Source: Bacillus sp. (in: firmicutes) (GTDB lineage Bacteria > Bacillota > Bacilli > Bacillales > Bacillaceae). From it: a stretch of 59,370 bases of DNA. This document shows positions 43,189 through 54,000 of the stretch, one piece after another. The position numbers were made by a program, and so were the translations under genes. The stretch spans positions 1 through 59,370 of the forward strand of contig JAPSLU010000007.1 in NCBI GenBank assembly GCA_031180405.1. The letters are read 5' to 3'. Positions within the stretch are counted from its first letter, which is position 1. The number at the start of each line of letters is the position of its first letter. The notes under the pieces are model-generated. The model made no database searches, was not told the DNA's origin, and saw only the letters and a list, made by a program, of their open reading frames with translations.

Positions 43189-44778
43189 ATGAAAAAGAAA
43201 GTGGCTATCCTTGGTAGCAGTGGAGGGAATCTTTATTCTCTTGGCGGGAAAGAACCAGAGAAACTTCTTGGGGAACTTCTCTTGCAGCTAGAATCAGCAG
43301 GGATGGAGTGCAACGCTCTCCAGTTTATCGCAGCTAAAGGGTCAATGGACTCAGTGAAAGAGTCAACGGAAGCCGTCCTATATGTGTGGGATGAACAAGC
43401 GAGTAAGCCATATATTAAACTAGAAGGAACATTAAAAGAGGTTAATAAGGAAGCGGTAAAAACAGATCTAGAAATTTCAGAAAAGATAAACAATGGGGAG
43501 ATTGATGGACTAATCTTCATGAGTGCTGATCCAAATGGCACTAACAAGAATGCAGTCGAAGCTGCAGCAAAAGCGAATCTGCCGGCAACAGGGACTGGCG
43601 GTACCTCTATGGCAGCGATTAGTTCAAAAGGAGTCAATGTCATTTCCACATCGGGAACGACTGGAACGACCAATCGTACTCGCGCGGTAACCTTTGTTAC
43701 ATCATTAAGCAAGCATTGGGGGATTTCTTATCGTCCGATTATCGGAAAAGCAACGGCTTCCGATCAGACGCAAGAAACGTCTCCTTGGAAAAGAATCAAT
43801 ATTCGTGGGATGATGCTTGCTTCTCTACCTGGTTTTATTGCGATGGCATTAGTTCTCGCATTAAGTAAGATCCCTGCTTTATCGATGCTCGGGGATGTTT
43901 TTGATCTAATGATCAATGCCCTGCCAATTATTCTTGCTGTTATTGCCGCAAAACAAGTGGCTGATCTTGATGATGTTTCCATCGTTGCTGGCATTGTGGC
44001 AGGCGTATTGTCCACAGGCGGTGGAATTATCGGTGGAATTATTGGTGGGATTGGTGCAGGACTTTTAGTTCAATATATTTTCAGAAAATGTGTAGAATGG
44101 AAATTTCCAGCTACGACTGTCAATATTGCTGCTGGTGGGATTGCAGGATTAATCTCAGGATTAATCGTCTATTTTCTTTTCGCTCCAATCGCTCTTCAGC
44201 TTGGTGAAGGAATTCGAACATTAATTGATACACTTGTCGCAATGAATCCAATTCTTGCAGGATTAATTGCAGGTTTACTTATCTGGCCAGCAATTATCGG
44301 AGGAATCTATCACGCTGCTATTCTTCCAATCGTCTTATTGGAAATGGAACGTACAGGGAACAGTTTTCTAGGTGCCGTAGATATGGTCGGCTTAGTCATG
44401 GTATCCGCCGGCATCACGTTAGCCAATATTGTTGCACCTCGAGATAAAGGAGAAGCCGCAGTAGCAACACCAGGCTTTTTAATTAACATAGGATTTGGTA
44501 CTTTTGTAGAAGCTGCTTATCCCTTCATGTTCTCAAACAAACTTATCTTTGCTGGAGCGATTGTATCATCCGGTTTAGGCGGTCTGCTTGTTGGTCTCTT
44601 TGATGTACGCGGAACAGCTTATGTACCATCCATTATGGCTCCTTTCCTTTCAGATAATATGAGTGGCTTTATCATTGCAATGGTAGGAAGTATGGTATGT
44701 GCGTTTGTAATTACACTATTTGTTAATTTGATTGCTAAGAAAAAGGCTAGGAATAAGGACGAATTATTATCGGCATGA
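43189..44778 (+). CDS. PTS EIIC-like membrane protein with a soluble N-terminal domain
   Basis: Protein of 529 residues from the ATG at 43189, preceded by GGGGGT; an upstream ATG lacks an RBS. Residues 1-190 form a soluble Gly/Ser-rich domain (KVAILGSSGGNLYSLGGKEP; NLPATGTGGTSMAAISS; STSGTTGTTNRTRA). Residues 205-520 hold about ten hydrophobic segments resembling the fructose-type EIIC permease (ATPGFLINIGFGTFVEAAYPF). No EIIA or EIIB phosphorylation motif is visible and no PTS gene is nearby. The N-terminal domain family is not recognised; it may bind a ligand or nucleotide. The gene ends at a REP-like hairpin. Confidence 0.75.
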   Translation: MKKKVAILGSSGGNLYSLGGKEPEKLLGELLLQLESAGMECNALQFIAAKGSMDSVKESTEAVLYVWDEQASKPYIKLEGTLKEVNKEAVKTDLEISEKINNGEIDGLIFMSADPNGTNKNAVEAAAKANLPATGTGGTSMAAISSKGVNVISTSGTTGTTNRTRAVTFVTSLSKHWGISYRPIIGKATASDQTQETSPWKRINIRGMMLASLPGFIAMALVLALSKIPALSMLGDVFDLMINALPIILAVIAAKQVADLDDVSIVAGIVAGVLSTGGGIIGGIIGGIGAGLLVQYIFRKCVEWKFPATTVNIAAGGIAGLISGLIVYFLFAPIALQLGEGIRTLIDTLVAMNPILAGLIAGLLIWPAIIGGIYHAAILPIVLLEMERTGNSFLGAVDMVGLVMVSAGITLANIVAPRDKGEAAVATPGFLINIGFGTFVEAAYPFMFSNKLIFAGAIVSSGLGGLLVGLFDVRGTAYVPSIMAPFLSDNMSGFIIAMVGSMVCAFVITLFVNLIAKKKARNKDELLSA

Positions 44779-44787
44779 TGTTTTTGA

Positions 44788-44821
44788 GTGGGAAACAGGG
44801 GGACGGTTCCTTTGTTCCCAC
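44788..44821 (-). repeat. REP-like element with extended GTGGGAAACA/TGTTCCCAC arms
   Basis: A 9-bp stem with one bulged A around GGGGGACGGTT. It lies 9 bases after the stop codon of the EIIC-like gene with the core in the sense direction of that gene. Confidence 0.75.
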
Positions 44822-44878
44822 GAAGCACTTAATTTCTTTTACATGTACGATTTCATTGTAGAAATTTTTCAAACGAAT

Positions 44879-44918
44879 AAAAAAGAGAGTCATTATATAC
44901 ATAATGACTCTCTTTTTT
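44879..44918. terminator. Bidirectional intrinsic terminator
   Basis: AAAAAAGAGAGTCATTAT and ATAATGACTCTCTTTTTT pair perfectly around a short loop. It separates the convergent EIIC-like and sortase genes. Confidence 0.9.
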
Positions 44919-44933
44919 CACTTTTTTGGAAAC

Positions 44934-45575
44934 TCACAAAGGACTACTCTTTAACTTTGTATAAACGATGTAACGATCTGGTGCATTACCGATAAAATCA
45001 AAGGGATAGCAGGTGGTTAACGTAAGTGTCTCATAGTCTTTCGCTACAGCAATTGTTTCATCTTCTGCATCAACGATTTTAAAATCAGTTGCCTCATAAA
45101 TGAAATCACCGTATGGAGTAGTAAAAGTAATTTCATCGCCAACTTTTAAATGCTCTAGCTTTCTAAACACTGTATCACGATGTCCACTTAAGATAACATG
45201 TCCACCTTGACCAGGGAGAGCACTTCCTGCCATATGGCCAATTCCCTTTTTTAGTTCCTCATCATGTGTGCCTTGTACGACAGGATATTGCAATTCAAGG
45301 GAGGATATCGCTAATTTCCCGATTTGTGAACCTGGATCAGGCAATGTTGACCATGCCTCTGTTTTAAAAGTTCGTTCCTTAATCTCAGGTTCGTATGGGG
45401 TCACAACAGTCTTTGCTAATAGAGTCGTTTCCTTTGTCATTTCCCACCCGAAAACAGCAATGATGACAACACCTGTAAGAATAAAAGAAAAAGGAATACC
45501 GAGCAAGAACCATTTTAAAACTCGCTTACTTTTCTTCTTTTTTCTTTTACGTTTTCGTTTTCGCTGTTCTTCCAT
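44934..45575 (-). CDS. Class D sortase
   Basis: Membrane transpeptidase of 213 residues from the ATG at 45575, four bases after the upstream stop codon; translation is probably coupled. A very basic N-terminus (RKRKRKRKKKKSKR) is followed by one TM segment (about 25-47) and the sortase barrel. The catalytic triad is His in LSGHRDTVF (near 132), Cys in TLTTCYPF (near 188) and Arg in APDRYIVY (near 200). The TLTTC context is that of class D enzymes, which attach LPDTx/LPNTA-type proteins to the peptidoglycan. The preceding gene encodes an LPDTA protein, an obvious substrate; the lipase at 48011 has IPNTA. Confidence 0.9.
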   Translation of the reverse strand: MEEQRKRKRKRKKKKSKRVLKWFLLGIPFSFILTGVVIIAVFGWEMTKETTLLAKTVVTPYEPEIKERTFKTEAWSTLPDPGSQIGKLAISSLELQYPVVQGTHDEELKKGIGHMAGSALPGQGGHVILSGHRDTVFRKLEHLKVGDEITFTTPYGDFIYEATDFKIVDAEDETIAVAKDYETLTLTTCYPFDFIGNAPDRYIVYTKLKSSPL

Positions 45576-45579
45576 TGGA

Positions 45580-46278
45580 TTATGCTTGGCTATCCATTCT
45601 ACGAGCAGCACGGATAGATGGTACTAGCGCTAATCCACCTAGAATAACAAGTAAACCACCAAGTGCAATTCCTTTAGGAAGCTCTGATGCAGTGTCTGGT
45701 AATTTAGAAGCAGGCATTGGAACAAACGCTTCCGCTTCATCAAGCTCAACCTTTGCTTCTACTGCTGTTTTTAATGCTGCTAATTTACTGTTTAAAGCCG
45801 CAGGTTTTAGATCGTCAAGTTTTGGATCAATTGACGCTAAAACATTACCTTTGGTGTCTTTAATTTGAATCATCAATTGCTTTGCATTTTCTAAGTTTAT
45901 ATCTTTTAAATCAATAGCATTTCCATTTTTATCAACAAATGCTACTTGCAAGTGCGCCTTTTGTGCACTATCTAGAAATAAACGACCGATTTTTGCTCTG
46001 TTAGCATCTGAAAGCTCTTCTGGAGATGAGACAGTTTGTAATATTTTAGAAGCCTCTTCAGCATTTTTGATAATGCTCTTATACTCTTTGTCTGTAATTT
46101 CAACAGATTGTAGGTAAGTGTATAAGTAGTCAACATTATCTAATCCCAAGCCCTTTAAAGCATCGACTAACTTTTGTGCTGATTCATTCGTTGCAGCTTC
46201 TGCTTCATTGCTCGCAAAAGGATTTAGTGCTGTTAACCCTAAACTTAATACAGCGACAACTATTGCCTTCTTAAACAT
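45580..46278 (-). CDS. LPDTA cell-wall-anchored surface protein, sortase substrate
   Basis: Protein of 232 residues from the ATG at 46278 (AAAGGA nine bases ahead). Signal peptide about 1-30, then a helical domain of about 165 residues of unknown fold. The sorting signal is LPDTA near 196, followed by a hydrophobic segment (GIALGGLLVILGGLAL) and a basic tail (RAARR). It forms an operon with the class D sortase and is presumably its dedicated substrate. Confidence 0.85.
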   Translation of the reverse strand: MFKKAIVVAVLSLGLTALNPFASNEAEAATNESAQKLVDALKGLGLDNVDYLYTYLQSVEITDKEYKSIIKNAEEASKILQTVSSPEELSDANRAKIGRLFLDSAQKAHLQVAFVDKNGNAIDLKDINLENAKQLMIQIKDTKGNVLASIDPKLDDLKPAALNSKLAALKTAVEAKVELDEAEAFVPMPASKLPDTASELPKGIALGGLLVILGGLALVPSIRAARRMDSQA

Positions 46279-46439
46279 GCATATCATTCCTTTTCTTTTA
46301 ATTTTTTACACTTCTCTATATTTTAGCATAATTCGACTTTCCATTCTATTAAATCTATGTAAATATTCATAGATTCCAAAACTTGTTATATAACTCTCCT
46401 AAATAGTTGGTTCTTTATCCTACTTCAATAGTACTATAT

Positions 46440-46470
46440 TGAGAACATGGGGACGGTTCTTTTGTTCTCA
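46440..46470 (-). repeat. REP-like element abutting the RAYT gene
   Basis: Perfect 8-bp arms TGAGAACA and TGTTCTCA around GGGGACGGTT. It ends at the base next to the stop codon of the transposase gene. Relative to that gene the core is in the opposite orientation to the other gene-end copies. Confidence 0.75.
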
Positions 46471-47247
46471 TTATGATTTAAAAACTAGATTCAACGATAC
46501 TCCAAAAATTCTAGCGATTTGACGCAGTGATAGCCCCTCAATTCCTTTAACCTTTAGTAAAATTTCATTTCTTTGTACCTTCGGAAGACTTTTTACTTGT
46601 GCAATTTCAATCATACCAAGTAGTTTCTTGATTTCTATCCTCGCTTCCTCATCTGATATTTTCCTTTTATTCACTTGATCACCTAGACATGTATCACTAT
46701 TTTTTCTTTCATTAAATTCTTTAAATCGTTCTACAGCAGTTACACTATCAGTAGAAAACATTTTTAATATATTTTCACAGTCCAACATATCCTTAAGATA
46801 GGGTGTTTTACCATAATATCCAGAACAGCTGCTCCACCTCCATTCTTCACTTTGTAAAACGATGCCGGCCTTAACAGGATTTTGATGGATATACCTCACA
46901 ACTGTCAGTAAATATTTATTATTTTCTACATTTTCACTTTTGAATCGATCCTGAAATAAATGTCCAGTTGTACTGTATTTCAAGTTATAGTATCTGACAA
47001 AGCTAACCCCAACCCGTTTCATAGTAATCGAGATATCTTCACATCCCTCTTTTATTAATAGATGGATATGATTGCTCATCAAGCACCAAGCATATATGGA
47101 CAATTCACATTTCAACTTATATTTATGGAGTATATCTAGAAATTTCTCATTGTCCTCATCATCATGAAATATTTCCTGCCGATTAGCTCCTCTCCATATG
47201 ATATGGTAGATTCCAGTTTCACTTTTAACCCTAGCTTTACGAGGCAC
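46471..47247 (-). CDS. REP-associated tyrosine transposase (RAYT, Y1/HUH family)
   Basis: Protein of 258 residues. The GTG at 47247 is chosen because the family begins PRKARVKSETGIYHI and GGTGA lies ahead; the upstream extension has no RBS. The HUH motif is SNHIHLL (near 61), the likely catalytic Tyr is in FVRYYNLKY, and RYIHQNPVKAGIV is a hallmark of the TnpA_REP family. A C-terminal HTH follows (LSLRQIARIFGVSLN). RAYTs are single-copy domesticated relatives of IS200/IS605 transposases linked to dispersal of REP palindromes in Gram-negative bacteria. No terminal repeats of an IS are visible, but a REP-like hairpin of the local family touches its stop codon. Confidence 0.88.
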   Translation of the reverse strand: MPRKARVKSETGIYHIIWRGANRQEIFHDDEDNEKFLDILHKYKLKCELSIYAWCLMSNHIHLLIKEGCEDISITMKRVGVSFVRYYNLKYSTTGHLFQDRFKSENVENNKYLLTVVRYIHQNPVKAGIVLQSEEWRWSSCSGYYGKTPYLKDMLDCENILKMFSTDSVTAVERFKEFNERKNSDTCLGDQVNKRKISDEEARIEIKKLLGMIEIAQVKSLPKVQRNEILLKVKGIEGLSLRQIARIFGVSLNLVFKS

Positions 47248-47768
47248 ATCTATCACCACTTTCCACCAAAATTTATGAATTCTCATGATGTGATGCTAGC
47301 CTTTCAAATGGTGCTCATCTTTGATTCTTGACTACTTTCTAAATGCGAGACTAGTACATGCATAGAAACGACTATTATTTGATCGTATTTACTCCATTGT
47401 TGCTAAGATGAAACTTATAATTCGAAGCAGAAAATTTATTGTTATAGGATTGATTGGATTTGTTTGAGTCTCGATGTTCAGTAAGATATGGGATCAATTG
47501 AGGAAATGAGAATAAAAGAAGATAGAAACGTAATCGTAGATTTGACCCTTCCCTAATTAACAAGTAATAAGGGCTCAAGCCCTTTATAAACCAATGTGAC
47601 TGAATTTTTTAATGTTTGAAGAAAATAAGAAGGAGTAAGGTTAACTAGATTGGAGGAAATTTTTCAATTCATGTTCTTTATTCTGCAGTTAATTCTATAT
47701 TCCTTTATTTATTGCAGGAAAATTATTATGTACAAAAGAACATCGTAGTTTTCTAAATACTGTTAAAC
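47248..47768. other. Intergenic stretch upstream of the RAYT gene
   Basis: No convincing gene. A small GGGCT/AGCCC hairpin lies near 47571. No second REP-like hairpin is found on this side of the transposase gene until the cluster at 47880. Confidence 0.4.
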
Positions 47769-47774
47769 AAAAGA

Positions 47775-47822
47775 GAGAATCAATCACTTACCCTTAATGA
47801 TTGATTCTCCCTTTCTATTTTT
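47775..47822. terminator. Terminator-like hairpin
   Basis: GAGAATCAATCA/TGATTGATTCTC followed by CCTTTCTATTTTTTG on the plus strand. No plus-strand gene is intact before it. Confidence 0.65.
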
Positions 47823-47879
47823 TGTTAGGCACTGTGAAAAAGATATAACTCTCTATTATTCTAGGAGATTTTCAGACCA

Positions 47880-47991
47880 CCAGGACTGTCCTCCCCGCTG
47901 TTTATCCAGGAGATATTAGAACACCAGAACCGTCCCCACCGTTTCACCGTTTTACTGTTACAGCAAACGCAAGAACCGTCCCCCTTGTTCC
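47880..47991 (+). repeat. Cluster of three REP-like elements after the giant lipase gene
   Basis: A degraded copy at about 47880-47910 (CCAGGACTGTCC), a copy at 47919-47945 (GAACA, AACCGTCCCC, CGTTTC) and one at 47963-47991 (GCAAACG, AACCGTCCCCC, TTGTTCC). All share orientation; the arms are imperfect. They lie 20-130 bases past the stop of the gene at 48011. Confidence 0.65.
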
Positions 47992-48010
47992 TTGTTTCCC
48001 CGCCGTTCTG

Positions 48011-51000
48011 TTACAAAGATCTTCTCCACTTCCTTCGAACCAAAATACCTGCTGACAACAACAAGATTCCAAATAAAAGATAATTATAATGGTTCATGGC
48101 TGTATTCGGTATTTCTCCCTTGCTGGTCTGCACTTTCTCTTTTTCTATCGATTTTTCTGACTCTTCTAGTTGTTCTGATACACTTTTTGAACCAGATTCT
48201 GGTGTGACTGTATCTTTATCTCCAGCATTTGAATCAGTTTTTGGTTCTTCTGAATCCTCTTCCCCTCCGTTTGAATCCGTTCTTGAATCTTCTGGAGATT
48301 TTTCTCCTCCGTCCGGATCAGTTCCTGGATCTTCTGGAGATTCTTCTCCTTCGCCCGGGTCAGTTCCTGGATCTTCTGGGGACTCTTCTCCTTCATCAGG
48401 ATCAGTTCCCGGATCTTCTGGAGACTCTTCTCCTTCATTTGGATCAGTTTCTGGTTCTCCCGCTTCGTCTTCATCACCAACCCCTAATGCTTCCGGATGG
48501 AATACCGCGAATGTACTGAAGTGATCTGTTTTCGCTTCGATAAAGCCGTCTTTATATGTGCCTCCAATTAAATGGAATTGACCGTTTTCATCGATATAGT
48601 AAACTTTAAGGTCTTCTGGATGTACCTCTTCATCATTCATGTTAACCGGAAACATTAATGTGACAGGTTCGTTAAAAGTAGAAACATATTGATTATTTTG
48701 GATAATTTTGAATGAATATGCTGTACTATATGAGCCTTTTTGATTAGGTAACCTTTCCATTGAAATTGATACATCATAATTTTCATTTAGGTTCGATGTA
48801 GGTATCTGAATACGAACATCGTCTCGATGCAATTCAAATGATACGCCTTGTTCTTTTAATTGCTTTAATTGCTCTGTTGTTACATCAAAGTAAACCTTTT
48901 GTTGACTTTCCATTGTGGAAAGGTCTAATACAGGATTCTCTTGTCCAAGAAACTTTTCAACCATTTCATCTGTTAAGCTTGCTCGATCATTCGCTATATT
49001 TGGTGTTATTACTGCTGGCTCCTCACCGGAATCCTCTTCTTCATCACCTGTACCATCGTCAGGAGCGTGATCATCCAAATGATCAACAACTTGTTCTATT
49101 GATCCATGTGACTCAAAATGCGGATAAAAATTAATAATACTATGCTCATGAATATCAACAATAATTTGGTCTAGCATTGCTTTACGACCTACATGATAGG
49201 CAAGACCTAATGTTTCACCAACCGGGTCATTCTTAATAATGTAATTTGTTATGTCTTCACTAAATTCATGTTCCAATGCTTCCCATTCTTCAACTGAATC
49301 CCACCAACAAACGCCAACCGTACATGTGTTAGAACCATCAATTAAGCCAGCTGATACGCTGAGGAATCCGGTTGTAAATCCTGGTGCATTAAAAGTGGAT
49401 GTACCCACAAAATTAAAATCATTATTTGGCAACAAATTACCTCTTAATAATTCATATGTTGTTGCCTGAGCTATAAACCCTCCTAGTGAATGTCCGGTTA
49501 AGGTGATATTATGATCTGGATAATTTTTTAGAATATCGTTAACAAAGACAATTCCATCTAAAACCTGAAGGTGGAAACCTTGAAAAGCAATTCCTAAGTT
49601 TAAAAACCAGTCCATTGCTTGTTGCGATCCTCTAAATGCTATAACAATATCTTTGCCATTTTTAAAGGCTGTTCCATTAAAGTTTGACGTTCCAATATCT
49701 CGGTGATCAAGAACTTCCCAATCACCTACTTCTTCAATCACATTCTTCATGTCATCTTGACTATATACTTTTAACAAATCTTCACTTAGTTTATCGAACT
49801 CTTCTGCTTTAAATAAAGGAATGTCTTTCAACTCTACTCCTTTATAAGCTGAAAATGGGAAATAAGATAAGTGGCTAAATACCAGTAAATCTCGCGCATC
49901 ATTCGGACTATAATAAACAATCTCTGCATCGATATCTGCATTTCCACCCGTTTTAATAATGTCTGATGCATTTAAATTAAATGTACCTGTTTTATAAGGA
50001 ATAAGCGTATAAGTAAACCATTCAATGTCGCCAGCTTGAAGAACAGATATCATCTGGGTCAGGCTTTGTCCAGGTGCATAGTCATACCCAACTCTTCCCT
50101 CTTCTTTTAACTCTAAAGTAACGTTATAAGCTGGGATATTAGATTTGTTTTTGATGCCGAATTTCACTTCAATTGGTACACCCTGTACAGTTCGACTCGG
50201 TGCAACAACATACATCTCCAACATATCTTCTCCCCAAACTTTGATAGGGTCTTTCGTTTCGAATACGGTTTGAACTTCCTGTCCAAAAGGCTGCAACATC
50301 CCTTTAAACGCTGCTTCAATATTGTATTCCCCTTTTTTGTCACCTCTTATAATCCAGTTTTGAAGAACACTTTCTCCTCCTGCAATAACCCCTAGATCTA
50401 CTTTCAGATTTTGCTCGTCATTTGTCGGAGCGAGTACAAGACCTTCAGGTAATTTTAACTCTACCTCACTATCAGTAATATCAAATCCTTCTCCGGCAGC
50501 ATTTTCCATGACCAAACTAACTTCAAAAAATTCTTTTAGCCATCTTGCTTCTCCAGGGATGATTAAATAAGCGATAGACGGAGTTGATTTTTCATAATCT
50601 CCTTCTATTGGCCAAAATACATATGGAATAGCCTTACGTCCATCTCCTAACGGAAAAGATGCTGGTGTGCCAACAAAATTGCCGCTTTCATTTACATACA
50701 CTTTATTACTTAGTCTTTTTTCTCCATACTCTAATACTACCTTGAATTCATACACATTTTGGTTTGCCGGGTCATTTACATCGATTCCCGCTTCCTTAAT
50801 TTCTTCTAATGTGAGCCTTTTCACCTCAAGATCTCCAAGTGCAACCTGACCACTCTCTAGCTCAATCGTTACAACACGTTCTTTCCCGTCCTCAACTTGA
50901 GCTGTTATCACACCTGGTCTATAGTCTTTTTTATATCCATAAATTTTGTAGGTTCCTTGTCCAACTGTCACCGATACTTGACCATTGTGATCAGTCGTAA

Positions 51001-54000
51001 ACTGCTCTTGGCTACCGCCAGCATATTCAAACATGACATTAGCATCACGAATTGGAGCTTTAGTCTCTTTATCCACAACTTTTATCTTTAAATCCTTATC
51101 ATGGTTCACTGCAGATACTTCTACAGAAACCGTGTCTGTAGTTGTTTCACCTTTGTCATTATAAATCGTTAATGTGGCTGTGTATGTCCCTGCTTTATTG
51201 TAAGTATGAGTGACAATGTTGCCTTCAGCTGTGTTTCCATCTCCAAAATCCCATACATAGCGAGATATCTGATTGGCAGGGGTTGATTTTTCAGCATTAA
51301 ACGTGATCTCAAGACCTTCTTCAGTAACTCGATCTTCACCGGCATTCGCTCTTAATGGAGGACCATCATCCGGCTCTATTTTTAAATATTCCTCTGCCTC
51401 TATAAGTTTTTGATATCCGTCTATTTCTGTAGCTGGAGTATTTAGTGATAAAAGCTCGTCTACACTTACTCTTATTTGATTAATTCGTTCCACATCAGCT
51501 TCGGTGAGACTACTTATCTCAGGTATTTCAGACAATGCCTTTTCAACAGTTTCTATTTTTCTCATAATCTCACTTACTTTTTCCTGCACATCTCGGAAAT
51601 GTGTAAGGTTTTGAATATCACTTTCATCTGCTGACTGGAGAGCCTTGTCAACTAATTCTTTCACCTTGTTCAATTGTTCCCTTGTTTGATAATTTACTTC
51701 CTCTATGTTTGGGAGAAGGGTGATTTCCTCTTGTGTTTGCTTCACTAATTCTTGAATTTCTTCTATTGTTTGTTGGGCGATACGCAGCTTCTGAACATTT
51801 GTGATGTCATCCTCTATGACCCCAACATCTAATGCAGCAACGACTTTTTCATTAGCTTGATCAACAACCGACTTATGACTAAGCTTTAAAGGATCGATAG
51901 CTGTTACCTCGTTAATCGCATCAGATGCTACTTTAATTGCTTCTGTCATTAGATTAATCTTATCTTCTGCTTGCTCTAGTTGTTCAAGACTTTCGATATC
52001 ACTTTCACTCGCTCCAAAACTTAATGCAAATTCAACCTTTTGTCTTGCCTCTTCCACAACTGTTCTCATATCATAGCGGAGTTCTGAAATAGAAGGTAAA
52101 GCGCTAATAGCTTCTGTTGCTGATTTCAAAGCTTCCTCTATTTCACTTATTCTAGTCTCCAATTCAACTAGTTTCGGTAGCTGATCAAAATCCTCCTCCA
52201 CAGCAAACGATAAAGCTTCATCTATTTTATTTCTAGCTTCTTCTACAAGTTGTTTATCTTTTAGTTTTAATTCCTCAATTGAAGGTAAATTAGCTATGCT
52301 CTCATTGGCGCTTACAACAATTTCGATAATTTCCTGAATTCTTACCTCAGAGTCCTCCAATTTACCGATATTTGTAATATCCTCTAAGGCAATCCCTTTA
52401 TTAAGAGTTTGATCAACTTTTTGACGTGCTAATTCAATATCTGCTGAATGAGCATATTTTAATTCCTCGTTCTCAGGGATTGCTTCAATTGCTTGGACTA
52501 CTTGATTAAGAATTTCTTCCATGTTAGCTAATTCCGATTCTAGCTCAGTAAGCTTTTCCATATTTGATAGGTCAGCCATAACCGCACCTTGCTGGAATGC
52601 CTCTTCGACTAAAGCTCTCGCATGTTCTACATTATATTTGTCTTTATACTTCAAAGAAGTAGATGAAGGTAGCTCACTTATTGCATTGACTGCCTTTTCA
52701 ACTGATTCTTCAATAGTATGAATCTTATTTTCAGCTTCTGTAAAAGCAGCAAAATTAGAAATGTCCTGTTCTTTTCCACCTAGAAACAAAACATAATCAA
52801 TTTTCTCCATAGCTTGTTCTACTTTATCCTTTTGAGCTAACGTTAATTCATTTATAGGTAATAATTCCTCAATAGCTGAAACCGCTTCTTCAACAGCTTG
52901 TGGAATAAAATAACTTTTCTCAATTGCTGGAACATGAATCTCCATATCTAATTGACTTTCATTATATGTATCTGACTCAAGCTTTATGGCATAGCGATAA
53001 TCCTTTTGTTCATAATGTGGTTCAATCGCAACTTCCCAACTAACTTGTTTTTCCTGACCTATCTCAAGGTCACCAATCTCTATCGTTTCATTCGAATCCA
53101 CGAGTGTTAATCCTTCAGGAAGTTCAATGGTCACATTTGTGTTTGACGACAACTGTTCTCCAGCATTAATAATATAGGCAGTTACCTGAAAAGGATTTGG
53201 TGAATAATTCCCTTCTTTAACCTCGACTTCACGATCAGCGGCCGCATTAATAACCAATCCATCTGAGGACTCTGAGTTAAACTCACTAAGGCCATAGTAC
53301 ATGGTGAAGGTTTTTGTTTCGTTTGCCTTAAAGGTCCCTTCATTCCATTTAGCCACAATCGCACTATCCGAAATGATAAAGTTACCATTCACTTGATAAT
53401 CCCAGTCATTCCCATAAACATTACCCCAGTTCGTAAACTGAACATAGTCAGGCTTTACTTCCCCAAAAGAACCCTGTGCCACAATTGTTGGATTCTCTAG
53501 ATTATTCACTACATGAAAATAATTTGGAAGACTATCTTTAGAGATTTCTGCTTCCCGCGTAATATTTCCAACACCCGGTACTCTAAATGGAGCCCCGTCA
53601 TTATTCCCAATCATGGTATCCAGCATCATTCGAAGACCTACCTCATGTTGGGTGTCATTCGTGTTTGTCACCGTATATTTCATTAAAACCTGATCATTCT
53701 TTTGGGTGACAGAATTACGGACAATACTTATCTCCTGAATAATTTCAACACCATTAACAGACATGACATTTTTAACTTGTAAATCCTTATTATTAACTGT
53801 TTGTTTACTTGCTCGAAACTGAAACGTCTCTCCATCAATACCAATAGTTGGATAAGAGGTCGTACCATGAGGATATCCATACAAAAGGTTTATCCCCTCT
53901 GAAGTTCCTATGCTTATCTGCCCTGTTCCATTGACTGTATATCCGATTAAATCATTATTCATCTTGACAGAAGCAGGATTTAGGTTATCTTCCCATGAAG

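Noticed and set aside
43233-43712. 159-codon minus-strand frame
   Set aside because: It is fully antisense to the N-terminal domain of the EIIC-like gene, which has the better RBS and domain match.
46471-47286. RAYT gene considered as a complete IS200/IS605 insertion sequence
   Set aside because: No TnpB/IscB gene and no recognisable left and right end hairpins flank it; only one REP-like hairpin is present, at the 3' side.
48096-48524. Plus-strand Ser/Pro repeat frame
   Set aside because: It is the reverse complement of the acidic Pro-rich stalk of the lipase gene; no RBS and no independent evidence.
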